64,000 bases of DNA, from NCBI RefSeq assembly GCF_051020765.1, contig NW_027469220.1, forward strand, positions 1-64,000. The letters are read 5' to 3'. A program made the translations under genes and the position numbers. This document shows, in pieces, positions 1 to 10,420 of the stretch (its first letter is position 1; each line of letters opens with the position of its first letter). Below the pieces are notes generated by a model. The model was not told the origin of the DNA and searched no databases. It saw only the letters and a program-made list of their open reading frames with translations. The DNA is from Lasioglossum baleicum (taxonomy: Eukaryota > Arthropoda > Insecta > Hymenoptera > Halictidae).

Positions 1-11
1 ACTAGCCTGCG

Positions 12-21
12 GGATGCATCC
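12..21. other. GGATGCATCC palindrome in module Y (first example)
   Basis: The core of Y is a perfect 10-bp palindrome. It recurs in most Y modules; the ATCG variant shortens it and the GATGCGTCC and GATGTATCG variants break it. Together with CACGTG in X and the 12-bp palindrome at Z-Z junctions, every module type carries its own self-complementary core. Confidence 0.8.
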
Positions 22-24
22 TTT

Positions 25-66
25 CGCACGTGTTTTTACTCGACTAGCCTGCGGGATGCATCGTCT
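25..66 (+). repeat. Representative 42-bp XY unit
   Basis: X occupies 25-48 and Y 49-66. X starts CGCACGTG, continues with five T and ends CTCGACTAGC. Y here has the GCATCG variant of its ATGCATCC core. Common X variants change the base after the T run (A or G), T to G inside the T run (TTTGTGCTCG), CTCGGC, CTCAAC and CTAGAC. Common Y variants are CCTTTCG for CCTCTCG, ATCGTC for ATCCTC, and CTACGGG for CTGCGGG. The boundary between X and Y is set by what follows X: either Y or a Z run can attach after ...GACTAGC. Confidence 0.95.
27..32. other. CACGTG palindrome in module X (first example)
   Basis: The six-base palindrome CACGTG lies in practically every X module, so the window carries it roughly every 42-100 bp. 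In animals and yeast it is the canonical E-box core bound by bHLH factors, and in plants the G-box core. Here it is seen only as sequence; no binding or regulatory role is shown. Losses are rare, for example CGTTTTTTTACTCG near 13248 and 18363. Confidence 0.85.
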
Positions 67-132
67 CGCACGTGTTTTTACTCGACTAGCCTGCGGGATG
101 CATCCTCTCGCACGTGTTTTTGCTCGACTAGC

Positions 133-201
133 CATGCGCATCCCAAAAAACCTGCGCATGCGCATCCCAAAAAATCTGCGCATGCGCATCCCACAAAACC
201 T
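133..201 (+). repeat. Representative Z run (24 + 24 + 21 bp)
   Basis: Z copies lie at 133-156, 157-180 and 181-201. The first two have the A6 form after ATCCC and the last has ACAAAA. The last copy stops at ...AACCT and the next X starts directly at 202, so the terminal Z lacks the final GCG. This three-base truncation recurs at the Z-to-X junctions I inspected through the window. The number of Z copies per run varies from one (about 48587) to seven (about 24271). Frequent variants are TGCACATG, TGCGTATG, TGCTCATG, CCCAAATAACC and AAAAAATC in place of AAAAAACC. Confidence 0.95.
153..164. other. TGCGCATGCGCA palindrome at Z-Z junction (first example)
   Basis: The junction of two consensus Z units makes a perfect 12-bp palindrome of alternating purine and pyrimidine. 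It matches the published NRF1 consensus (YGCGCAYGCGCR) at every position. A run of m Z units can hold up to m minus 1 full sites; the X-Z junction gives only a half site. Variants TGCACATG, TGCGTATG, TGCTCATG and TGCCCATG break it. Binding is inference only. Confidence 0.8.
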
Positions 202-1014
202 CGCACGTGTTTGTGCTTGACTAGCCTGCGGGATGCATCCTTTCGCACGTGTTTTTACTCGACTAGCCTGCGGGATGCATCCTCTCGCACGTGTTTTTGC
301 TCGACTAGCCTGCGGGATGCATCCTCTCGCACGTGTTTTTACTCGACTAGCCTACGGGATGCATCCTCTCGCACGTGTTTTTGCTCGACTAGCCATGCGC
401 ATCCCAAATAACCTGCACATGCGCATCCCAAAAAACCTGCGCATGCGCATCCCACAAAACCTGCGCATGCGCATCCCACAAAACCTCGCACGTGTTTTTA
501 CTCGACTAGCCTGCGGGATGCATCCTCTCGCACGTGTTTTTACTCGACTAGCCTGCGGGATGCATCCTCTCGCACGTGTTTTTGCTCGACTAGCCTGCGG
601 GATGCATCCTCTCGCACGTGTTTTTACTCGACTACCCTGCGGGATGCATCCTCTCACACGTGTTTTTGCTCGACTAGCCATGCGCATCCCAAAAAACCTG
701 CGCATGCGCATCCCAAAAAACCTGCGCATGCGCATCCCACAAAACCTCGCACGTGTTTTTACTCGACTAGCCTGCGGGATGCATCCTCTCGCACGTGTTT
801 TTACTCGACTAGGCTGCGGGATGCATCGTCTCGCACGTGTTTTTACTCGACTAGCCTGCGGGATGCATCCTCTCGCACGTGTTTTTGCTCGACTAGCCAT
901 GCGCATCCCAAAAAACCTGCGCATGCGCATCCCAAAAAATCTGCGCATGCGCATCCCACAAAACCTGCGCATGCGCATCCCACAATACCTGCGCATGCGC
1001 ATCCCACATAACCT

Positions 1015-3145
1015 CGCACGTGTTTTTACTCGACTAGCCTGCGGGATGCATCCTCTCGCACGTGTTTTTACTCGACTAGCCTGCGGGATGCATCCTCTAG
1101 CACGTGTTTTTACTCGACTGGCCTGCGGAATGCATCGTCTCGCACGTGTTTTTACTCGACTAGCCTGCGGGATGCATCCTCTCGCACGTGTTTTTGCTCG
1201 ACTAGCCATGCGCATCCCAAAAAACCTGCGCATGCGCATCCCAAAAAATCTGCGCATGCGCATCCCACAAAACCTGCGCATGCGCATCCCACAAAACCTC
1301 GCACGTGTTTGTGCTCGACTAGCCTGCGGGATGCATCCTTTCGCACGTGTTTTTACTCGACTAGCCTGCGGGATGCATCGTCTCGCACGTGTTTTTACTC
1401 GACTAGCCTGCGGGATGCATCCTCTCGCACGTGTTTTTGCTCGACTAGCCATGCGCATCCCAAAAAACCTGCGCATGCGCATCCCAAAAAATCTGCGCAT
1501 GCGCATCCCACAAAACCTCGCACGTGTTTGTGCTCGACTAGCCTGCGGGATGCATCCTTTCGCACGTGTTTTTACTCGACTAGCCTGCGGGATGCATCCT
1601 CTCGCACGTGTTTTTGCTCGGCTAGCCTGCGGGATGCATCCTCTCGCACGTGTTTTTGCTCGACTAGCCATGCGCATCCCAAAAAACCTGCGCATGCGCA
1701 TCCCAAAAAATCTGCGCATGCGCATCCCACAAAACCTCGCACGTGTTTGTGCTCGACTAGCCTGCGGGATGCATCCTTTCGCACGTGTTTTTACTCGACT
1801 AGCCTGCGGGATGCATTCTCTCGCACGTGTTTTTGCTCGGCTAGCCTGCGGGATGCATCCTCTCGCACGTGTTTTGGTCGACTAGCCATGCGCATCCCAA
1901 AAAACCTGCGCATGCGCATCCCACAAAACCTGCGCATGCGCATCCCACAAAACCTCGCACGTGTTTTTACTCGACTAGCCTGCGGGATGCGTCCTCTCGC
2001 ACGTGTTTTTACTCGACTAGCCTGCGGGACGCATCCTCTCGCACGTGTTTTTACTCGACTACCCTGCGGGATGCATCCTCTCGCACGTGTTTTTGCTCGA
2101 CTAGCCATGCGCATCCCAAAAAACCTGCGCATGCGCATCCCACAAAACCTGCGTATGCGCATCCCACAAAACCTCGCACGTGTTTTTACTCGACTAGCCT
2201 GCGGGATGCATCCTCTCGCACGTGTTTTTACTCGACTAGCCTGCGGGATGCATCCTCTCGCACGTGTTTTTGCTCGACTAGCCATGCGCATCCCAAAAAA
2301 CCTGCGCATGCGCATCCCAAAAAACCTGCGCATGCGCATCCCACAAAACCTCGCACGTGTTTTTACTCGACTAGCCTGCGGGATGCATCCTCTCGCACGT
2401 GTTTTTACTCGACTAGCCTGCGGGATGCATCCTCTCGCACGTGTTTTTACTCGACTGGCCTGCGGGATGCATCGTCTCGCACGTGTTTTTACTCGACTAG
2501 CCTGCGGGATGCATCCTCTCGCACGTGTTTTTGCTCGACTAGCCATGCGCATCCCAAAAAACCTGCGCATGCGCATCCCACAAAACCTGCGCATGCGCAT
2601 CCCACAAAACCTCGCACGTGTTTTTACTCGACTAGCCTGCGGGATGCATCCTCTCGCACGTGTTTTTACTCGACTAGCCTGCGGGATGCATCCTCTCGCA
2701 CGTGTTTTTGCTCGACTAGCCTGCGGGATGCATCCTCTCGCACGTGTTTTTACTCGACTACCCTGCGGGATGCATCCTCTCACACGTGTTTTTGCTCGAC
2801 TAGCCATGCGCATCCCAAAAAACCTGCGCATGCGCATCCCACAAAACCTCGCACGTGTTTTTACTCGACTAGCCTGCGGGATGCATCCTCTCGCACGTGT
2901 TTTTACTCGACTAGCCTGCGGGATGCATCCTCTCGCACGTGTTTTTGCTCGACTAACCATGCGCATCCCAAAAAACCTGCACATGCGCATCCCAAAAAAC
3001 CTGCGCATGCGCATCCCACAAAACCTCGCACGTGTTTTTACTCGACTAGCCTGCGGGATGCATCCTCTCGCACGTGTTTTTACTCGACTAGCCTACGGGA
3101 TGCATCCTCTCGCACGTGTTTTTGCTCGACTAGCCATGCGCATCC
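1015..3145 (+). repeat. Higher-order segment A, copy 1
   Basis: This stretch matches 6975-9130 at an offset of 5,960 bp, rising to 5,984 after about 2.8 kb because copy 2 has one extra Z. Shared private variants include CCTCTAGCACG (near 1096 and 7056), CTGCGGAATG just after it, and the shortened GTTTTGGTCG at 1871-1880 and 7831-7840. Boundaries were placed where neighbouring variants stop matching and are approximate to a few tens of bases. Confidence 0.85.
1871..1880 (+). other. One-base-shortened X variant GTTTTGGTCG
   Basis: The usual 11-base stretch GTTTTTGCTCG is 10 bases here, which breaks the 3-bp phase of the array. The same variant appears at 7831-7840, 11361-11370 and 12698-12707 and nowhere else that I found, so it marks four descendants of one event. 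Confidence 0.9.
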
Positions 3146-4109
3146 CAAAAAACCTGCGCATGCGCATCCCAAAAAACCTGCGCATGCGCATCCCACAAAA
3201 CCTGCGTATGCGCATCCCACAAAACCTCGCACGTGTTTTTACTCGACTAGCCTGCGGGATGCATCCTCTCGCACGTGTTTTTACTCGACTAGCCTGCGGG
3301 ATGCATCCTCTCGCACGTGTTTTTGCTCGACTAGCCATGCGCATCCCAAAAAACCTGCGCATGCGCATCCCAAAAAACCTGCGCATGCGCATCCCACAAA
3401 ACCTCGCACGTGTTTTTACTCGACTAGCCTGCGGGATGCATCCTCTCGCACGTGTTTTTACTCGACTAGCCTGCGGGATGCATCCTCTCGCACGTGTTTT
3501 TACTCGACTGGCCTGCGGGATGCATCGTCTCGCACGTGTTTTTACTCGACTAGCCTGCGGGATGCATCCTCTCGCACGTGTTTTTGCTCGACTAGCCATG
3601 CGCATCCCAAAAAACCTGCGCATGTGCATCCCAAAAAATCTGCGCATGCGCATCCCACAAAACCTGCGCATGCGCATCCCACAAAACCTCGCACGTGTTT
3701 GTGCTCGACTAGCCTGCGGGATGCATCCTTTCGCACGTGTTTTTACTCGACTAGCCTGCGGGATGCATCGTCTCGCACGTGTTTTTACTCGACTAGCCTG
3801 CGGGATGCATCCTCTCGCACGTGTTTTTGCTCGACTAGCCATGCGCATCCCAAAAAACCTGCGCATGCGCATCCCAAAAAATCTGCGCATGCGCATCCCA
3901 CAAAACCTCGCACGTGTTTGTGCTTGACTAGCCTGCGGGATGCATCCTTTCGCACGTGTTTTTACTCGACTAGCCTGCGGGATGCATCCTCTCGCACGTG
4001 TTTTTGCTCGGCTAGCCTGCGGGATGCATCCTCTCGCACGTGTTTTTGCTCGACTAGGCATGCGCATCCCAAAAAACCTGCGCATGAGCATCCCACAAAA
4101 CCTCGCACG
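3110..4109 (+). repeat. Segment shared with 12.9-13.9 kb
   Basis: The order of variants matches 12908-13907 at an offset of 9,798 bp. Shared rare variants are GCATGTGCATCCC (near 3622 and 13420) and CTTGAC (near 3923 and 13721). The 13-kb copy has its own CGTTTTTTTAC change. Divergence at both ends is gradual, so the ends are approximate. Confidence 0.75.
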
Positions 4110-4346
4110 TGTTTTTACTCGACTAGCCTGCGGGATGCATCCTCTCGCACGTGTTTTTACTCGACTAGGCTGCGGGATGCATCGTCTCGCACGTGTTTTT
4201 ACTCGACTAGCCTGCGGGATGCATCCTCTCGCACGTGTTTTTGCTCGACTAGCCATGCGCATCCCAAAAAACCTGCGCATGCGCATCCCAAAAAATCTGC
4301 GCATGCGCATCCCACAAAACCTGCGCATGCGCATCCCACATAACCT

Positions 4347-5075
4347 CGCACGTGTTTGTGCTCGACAAGCCTTCGGGATGCATCCTTTCGCATGTGTTTT
4401 TACTCGACTAGCCTGCGGGATGCATCCTCTCGCACGTGTTTTTGCTCGACTAGCCTGCGGGATGCATCCTCTCGCACGTGTTTTTGCTCGACTAGCCATG
4501 CGCATCCCAAAAAACCTGCGCATGCGCATCCCAAAAAATCTGCGCATGCGCATCCCACAAAACCTGCGCATGCGCATCCCACAAAACCTCGCACGTGTTT
4601 GTGCTCGACTAGACTGCGGGATGCATCCTTTCGCACTTGTTTTTACTCGACTAGCCTGCGGGATGCATCCTCTCGCACGTGTTTTTGCTCGACTAGCCTG
4701 CGGGATGCATCCTCTCGCACGTGTTTTTGCTCGACTAGCCATGCGCATCCCAAAAAACCTGCGCATGCGCATCCCAAAAAATCTGCGCATGCGCATCCCA
4801 CAAAACCTGCGCATGCGCATCCCACAAAACCTCGCACGTGTTTGTGCTCGACTAGACTGCGGGATGCATCCTTTCGCACTTGTTTTTACTCGACTAGCCT
4901 GCGGGATGCATCCTCTCGCACGTGTTTTTGCTCGACTAGCCTGCGGGATGCATCCTCTCGCACGTGTTTTTGCTCGACTAGCCATGCGCATCCCAAAAAA
5001 CCTGCGCATGCGCATCCCAAAAAATCTGCGCATGCGCATCCCACAAAACCTGCGCATGCGCATCCCACAAAACCT
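4347..5075 (+). repeat. Three consecutive 243-bp blocks
   Basis: Blocks start at 4347, 4590 and 4833. Each contains three XY units, one X and a run of four Z (3 x 42 + 24 + 93 = 243). Copies 2 and 3 share CTAGACTGCGGG and the CGCACTTG change. Copy 1 differs in its first units (CGACAAGCCTTCGGG and CGCATGTG). A truncated fourth start follows at 5076. This is the clearest simple tandem of whole blocks in the window. Confidence 0.9.
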
Positions 5076-6200
5076 CGCACGTGTTTGTGCTCGACTAGAC
5101 TGCGGGATGCATCCTTTCGCACGTGTTTTTGCTCGACTAGCCATGCGCATCCCAAATAACCTGCACATGCGCATCCCAAAAAACCTGCGCATGCGCATCC
5201 CACAAAACCTGCGCATGCGCATCCCACAAAACCTCGCACGTGTTTTTACTCGACTAGCCTGCGGGATGCATCCTCTCGCACGTGTTTTTACTCGACTAGC
5301 CTGCGGGATGCATCCTCTCGCACGTGTTTTTGCTCGACTAGCCTGCGGGATGCATCCTCTCGCACGTGTTTTTACTCGACTACCCTGCGGGATGCATCCT
5401 CTCACACGTGTTTTTGCTCGACTAGCCATGCGCATCCCAAAAAACCTGCGCATGCGCATCCCAAAAAACCTGCGCATGCGCATCCCACAAAACCTCGCAC
5501 GTGTTTTTACTCGACTAGCCTGCGGGATGCATCCTCTCGCACGTGTTTTTACTCGACTAGGCTGCGGGATGCATCGTCTCGCACGTGTTTTTACTCGACT
5601 AGCCTGCGGGATGCATCCTCTCGCACGTGTTTTTGCTCGACTAGCCATGCGCATCCCAAAAAACCTGCGCATGCGCATCCCAAAAAATCTGCGCATGCGC
5701 ATCCCACAAAACCTGCGCATGCGCATCCCACAATACCTGCGCATGCGCATCCCACATAACCTCGCACGTGTTTGTGCTCGACAAGCCTGCGGGATGCATC
5801 CTTTCGCATGTGTTTTTACTCGACTAGCCTGCGGGATGCATCCTCTCGCACGTGTTTTTGCTCGACTAGCCTGCGGGATGCATCCTCTCGCACGTGTTTT
5901 TGCTCGACTAGCCATGCGCATCCCAAAAAACCTGCGCATGCGCATCCCACAAAACCTCGCACGTGTTTGTGCTCGACTAGACTGCGGGATGCATCCTTTC
6001 GCACTTGTCTTTACTCGACTAGCCTGCGGGATGCATCCTCTCGCACGTGTTTTTGCTCGACTAGCCTGCGGGATGCATCCTCTCGCACGTGTTTTTGCTC
6101 GACTAGCCATGCGCATCCCAAAAAACCTGCGCATGCGCATCCCAAAAAATCTGCGCATGCGCATCCCACAAAACCTGCGCATGCGCATCCCACAAAACCT

Positions 6201-6686
6201 CGCACGTGTTTGTGCTCGACTAGACTGCGGGATGCATCCTTTCGCACGTGTTTTTGCTAGACTAGCCTGCGGGATGCATCCTCTCGCACGTGTTTTTACT
6301 CGACTAGCCTGCGGGATGCATCCTCTCGCACGTGTTTTTGCTAGACTAGCCTGCGGGATGCATCCTCTCGCACGTGTTTTTGCTCGACTAGCCTGCGGGA
6401 TGCATCCTCTCGCACGTGTTTGTGCTCGACTAGCCTGCGGGATGCATCCTCTCGCACGTGTTTTTACTCGACTAGCCTGCGGGATGCATCCTCTCGCACG
6501 TGTTTTTGCTAGACTAGCCTGCGGGATGCATCCTCTCGCACGTGTTTTTACTCGACTAGCCTGCGGGATGCATCCTCTCGCACGTGTTTTTACTCGACTG
6601 GCCTGCGGGATGCATCGTCTCGCACGTGTTTTTACTCGACTAGCCTGCGGGATGCATCCTCTCGCACGTGTTTTTGCTCGACTAGC
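6201..6686 (+). repeat. Long XY-only run (11 XY + X)
   Basis: Between two Z runs lie 486 bp that divide exactly into 11 XY units and a final X. It contains three X modules with GCTAGAC instead of GCTCGAC (near 6248, 6348 and 6508). This is among the longest Z-free stretches in the window. The same variant cassette reappears in the long runs near 14.9, 16.9, 46.0, 49.1, 50.5, 55.1 and 59.1 kb. Confidence 0.9.
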
Positions 6687-6974
6687 CATGCGCATCCCAA
6701 AAAACCTGCGCATGCGCATCCCAAAAAATCTGCGCATGCGCATCCCACAAAACCTGCGCATGCGCATCCCACAAAACCTCGCACGTGTTTGTGCTCGACT
6801 AGCCTGCGGGATGCATCCTTTCGCACGTGTTTTTACTCGACTAGCCTGCGGGATGCATCGTCTCGCACGTGTTTTTACTCGACTAGCCTGCGGGATGCAT
6901 CCTCTCGCACGTGTTTTTGCTCGACTAGCCATGCGCATCCCAAAAAACCTGCGCATGCGCATCCCACAAAACCT

Positions 6975-9130
6975 CGCACGTGTTTTTACTCGACTAGCCT
7001 GTGGGATGCATCCTCTCGCACGTGTTTTTACTCGACTAGCCTGCGGGATGCATCCTCTAGCACGTGTTTTTACTCGACTGGCCTGCGGAATGCATCGTCT
7101 CGCACGTGTTTTTACTCGACTAGCCTGCGGGATGCATCCTCTCGCACGTGTTTTTGCTCGACTAGCCATGCGCATCCCAAAAAACCTGCGCATGCGCATC
7201 CCAAAAAATCTGCGCATGCGCATCCCACAAAACCTGCGCATGCGCATCCCACAAAACCTCGCACGTGTTTGTGCTCGACTAGCCTGCGGGATGCATCCTT
7301 TCGCACGTGTTTTTACTCGACTAGCCTGCGGGATGCATCGTCTCGCACGTGTTTTTACTCGACTAGCCTGCGGGATGCATCCTCTCGCACGTGTTTTTGC
7401 TCGACTAGCCATGCGCATCCCAAAAAACCTGCGCATGCGCATCCCAAAAAATCTGCGCATGCGCATCCCACAAAACCTCGCACGTGTTTGTGCTCGACTA
7501 GCCTGCGGGATGCATCCTTTCGCACGTGTTTTTACTCGACTAGCCTGCGGGATGCATCCTCTCGCACGTGTTTTTGCTCGGCTAGCCTGCGGGATGCATA
7601 CTCTCGCACGTGTTTTTGCTCGACTAGCCATGCGCATCCCAAAAAACCTGCGCATGCGCATCCCAAAAAATCTGCGCATGCGCATCCCACAAAACCTCGC
7701 ACGTGTTTGTGCTCGACTAGCCTGCGGGATGCATCCTTTCGCACGTGTTTTTACTCGACTAGCCTGCGGGATGCATTCTTTCGCACGTGTTTTTGCTCGG
7801 CTAGCCTGCGGGATGCATCCTCTCGCACGTGTTTTGGTCGACTAGCCATGCGCATCCCAAAAAACCTGCGCATGCGCATCCCACAAAACCTGCGCATGCG
7901 CATCCCACAAAACCTCGCACGTGTTTTTACTCGACTAGCCTGCGGGATGCGTCCTCTCGCACGTGTTTTTACTCGACTAGCCTGCGGGACGCATCCTCTC
8001 GCACGTGTTTTTACTCGACTACCCTGCGGGATGCATCCTCTCGCACGTGTTTTTGCTCGACTAGCCATGCGCATCCCAAAAAACCTGCGCATGCGCATCC
8101 CACAAAACCTGCGTATGCGCATCCCACAAAACCTCGCACGTGTTTTTACTCGACTAGCCTGCGGGATGCATCCTCTCGCACGTGTTTTTACTCGACTAGC
8201 CTGCGGGATGCATCCTCTCGCACGTGTTTTTGCTCGACTAGCCATGCGCATCCCAAAAAACCTGCGCATGCGCATCCCAAAAAACCTGCGCATGCGCATC
8301 CCACAAAACCTCGCACGTGTTTTTACTCGACTAGCCTGCGGGATGCATCCTCTCGCACGTGTTTTTACTCGACTAGCCTGCGGGATGCATCCTCTCGCAC
8401 GTGTTTTTACTCGACTGGCCTGCGGGATGCATCGTCTCGCACGTGTTTTTACTCGACTAGCCTGCGGGATGCATCCTCTCGCACGTGTTTTTGCTCGACT
8501 AGCCATGCGCATCCCAAAAAACCTGCGCATGCGCATCCCACAAAACCTGCGCATGCGCATCCCACAAAACCTCGCACGTGTTTTTACTCGACTAGCCTGC
8601 GGGATGCATCCTCTCGCACGTGTTTTTACTCGACTAGCCTGCGGGATGCATCCTCTCGCACGTGTTTTTGCTCGACTAGCCTGCGGGATGCATCCTCTCG
8701 CACGTGTTTTTACTCGACTACCCTGCGGGATGCATCCTCTCACACGTGTTTTTGCTCGACTAGCCATGCGCATCCCAAAAAACCTGCGCATGCGCATCCC
8801 AAAAAACCTGCGCATGCGCATCCCACAAAACCTCGCACGTGTTTTTACTCGACTAGCCTGCGGGATGCATCCTCTCGCACGTGTTTTTACTCGACTAGCC
8901 TGCGGGATGCATCCTCTCGCACGTGTTTTTGCTCGACTAACCATGCGCATCCCAAAAAACCTGCACATGCGCATCCCAAAAAACCTGCGCATGCGCATCC
9001 CACAAAACCTCGCACGTGTTTTTACTCGACTAGCCTGCGGGATGCATCCTCTCGCACGTGTTTTTACTCGACTAGCCTACGGGATGCATCCTCTCGCACG
9101 TGTTTTTGCTCGACTAGCCATGCGCATCCC
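6975..9130 (+). repeat. Higher-order segment A, copy 2
   Basis: Partner of 1015-3145. About 6.89-8.53 kb also matches 10.42-12.06 kb at an offset of 3,530 bp, with the private variants GATGCATACTCTCG (near 7595 and 11125) and GCATTCTTTCG (near 7773 and 11303). These two changes are absent from the copy at 1-3 kb, so the 7-kb and 11-kb copies are the closer pair. The extra Z relative to copy 1 is near 8.78-8.81 kb. Confidence 0.85.
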
Positions 9131-10420
9131 AAATAACCTGCACATGCGCATCCCAAAAAACCTGCGCATGCGCATCCCACAAAACCTGCGCATGCGCATC
9201 CCACAAAACCTGCGCATGCGCATCCCACAAAACCTCGCACGTGTTTTTACTCGACTAGCCTGCGGGATGCATCCTCTCGCACGTGTTTTTACTCGACTAG
9301 CCTGCGGGATGCATCCTCTCGCACGTGTTTTTGCTCGACTAGCCTGCGGGATGCATCCTCTCGCACGTGTTTTTACTCGACTACCCTGCGGGATGCATCC
9401 TCTCACACGTGTTTTTGCTCGACTAGCCATGCGCATCCCAAAAAACCTGCGCATGCGCATCCCAAAAAACCTGCGCATGCGCATCCCACAAAACCTCGCA
9501 CGTGTTTTTACTCGACTAGCCTGCGGGATGCATCCTCTCGCACGTGTTTTTACTCGACTAGGCTGCGGGATGCATCGTCTCGCACGTGTTTTTACTCGAC
9601 TAGCCTGCGGGATGCATCCTCTCGCACGTGTTTTTGCTCGACTAGCCATGCGCATCCCAAAAAACCTGCGCATGCGCATCCCAAAAAATCTGCGCATGCG
9701 CATCCCACAAATCCTGCGCATGCGCATCCCACAATACCTGCGCATGCGCATCCCACATAACCTCGCACGTGTTTGTGCTCGACAAGCCTGCGGGATGCAT
9801 CCTTTCGCATGTGTTTTTACTCGACTAGCCTGCGGGATGCATCCTCTCGCACGTGTTTTTGCTCGACTAGCCTGCGGGATGCATCCTCTCGCACGTGTTT
9901 TTGCTCGACTAGCCATGCGCATCCCAAAAAACCTGCGCATGCGCATCCCAAAAAATCTGCGCATGCGCATCCCACAAAACCTCGCACGTGTTTGTGCTCG
10001 ACTAGACTGCGGGATGCATCCTTTCGCACTTGTCTTTACTCGACTAGCCTGCGGGATGCATCCTCTCGCACGTGTTTTTGCTCGACTAGCCTGCGGGATG
10101 CATCCTCTCGCACGTGTTTTTACTCGACTAGCCTGCGGGATGCATCCTCTCGCACGTGTTTTTACTCGACTGGCCTGCGGGATGCATCGTCTCGCACGTG
10201 TTTTTACTCGACTAGCCTGCGGGATGCATCCTCTCGCACGTGTTTTTGCTCGACTAGCCATGCGCATCCCAAAAAACCTGCGCATGCGCATCCCAAAAAA
10301 CCTGCGCATGCGCATCCCACAAAACCTGCGCATGCGCATCCCACAAAACCTCGCACGTGTTTTTACTCGACTAGCCTGCGGGATGCATCCTCTCGCACGT
10401 GTTTTTGCTCGGCTAGCCTG
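9131..10420 (+). repeat. XY/Z blocks between A copies
   Basis: Mixed blocks. The part up to about 10.08 kb repeats, at an offset of about 4,001 bp, the arrangement seen at 5.15-6.08 kb, including the Z run with ACAATACC and ACATAACC. A Z run starting near 9119 opens with CCCAAATAACC, and CGCACTTGTCTTTAC occurs near 10027. No gene seen. Confidence 0.8.

Larger units (their letters stand above)
1..1014 (+). repeat. XY/Z blocks, left edge of array
   Basis: The window opens inside an X module (last six bases at 1-6). Five Z runs are visible, starting near 133, 393, 679, 898 and downstream. The X at 202-225 carries CTTGAC, a change seen again near 3923 and 13721. The Z run near 898-1014 has five copies including the ACAATACC and ACATAACC forms, which recur near 5641-5762 and 9647-9770. 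No gene seen. Confidence 0.9.

Noticed and set aside
25..66. CENP-B box in the X-Y junction (TCG ... CGGG)
   Set aside because: The half sites resemble the box, but TCG and CGGG are nine bases apart where the CENP-B consensus needs seven, and the TTCG start is CTCG here.
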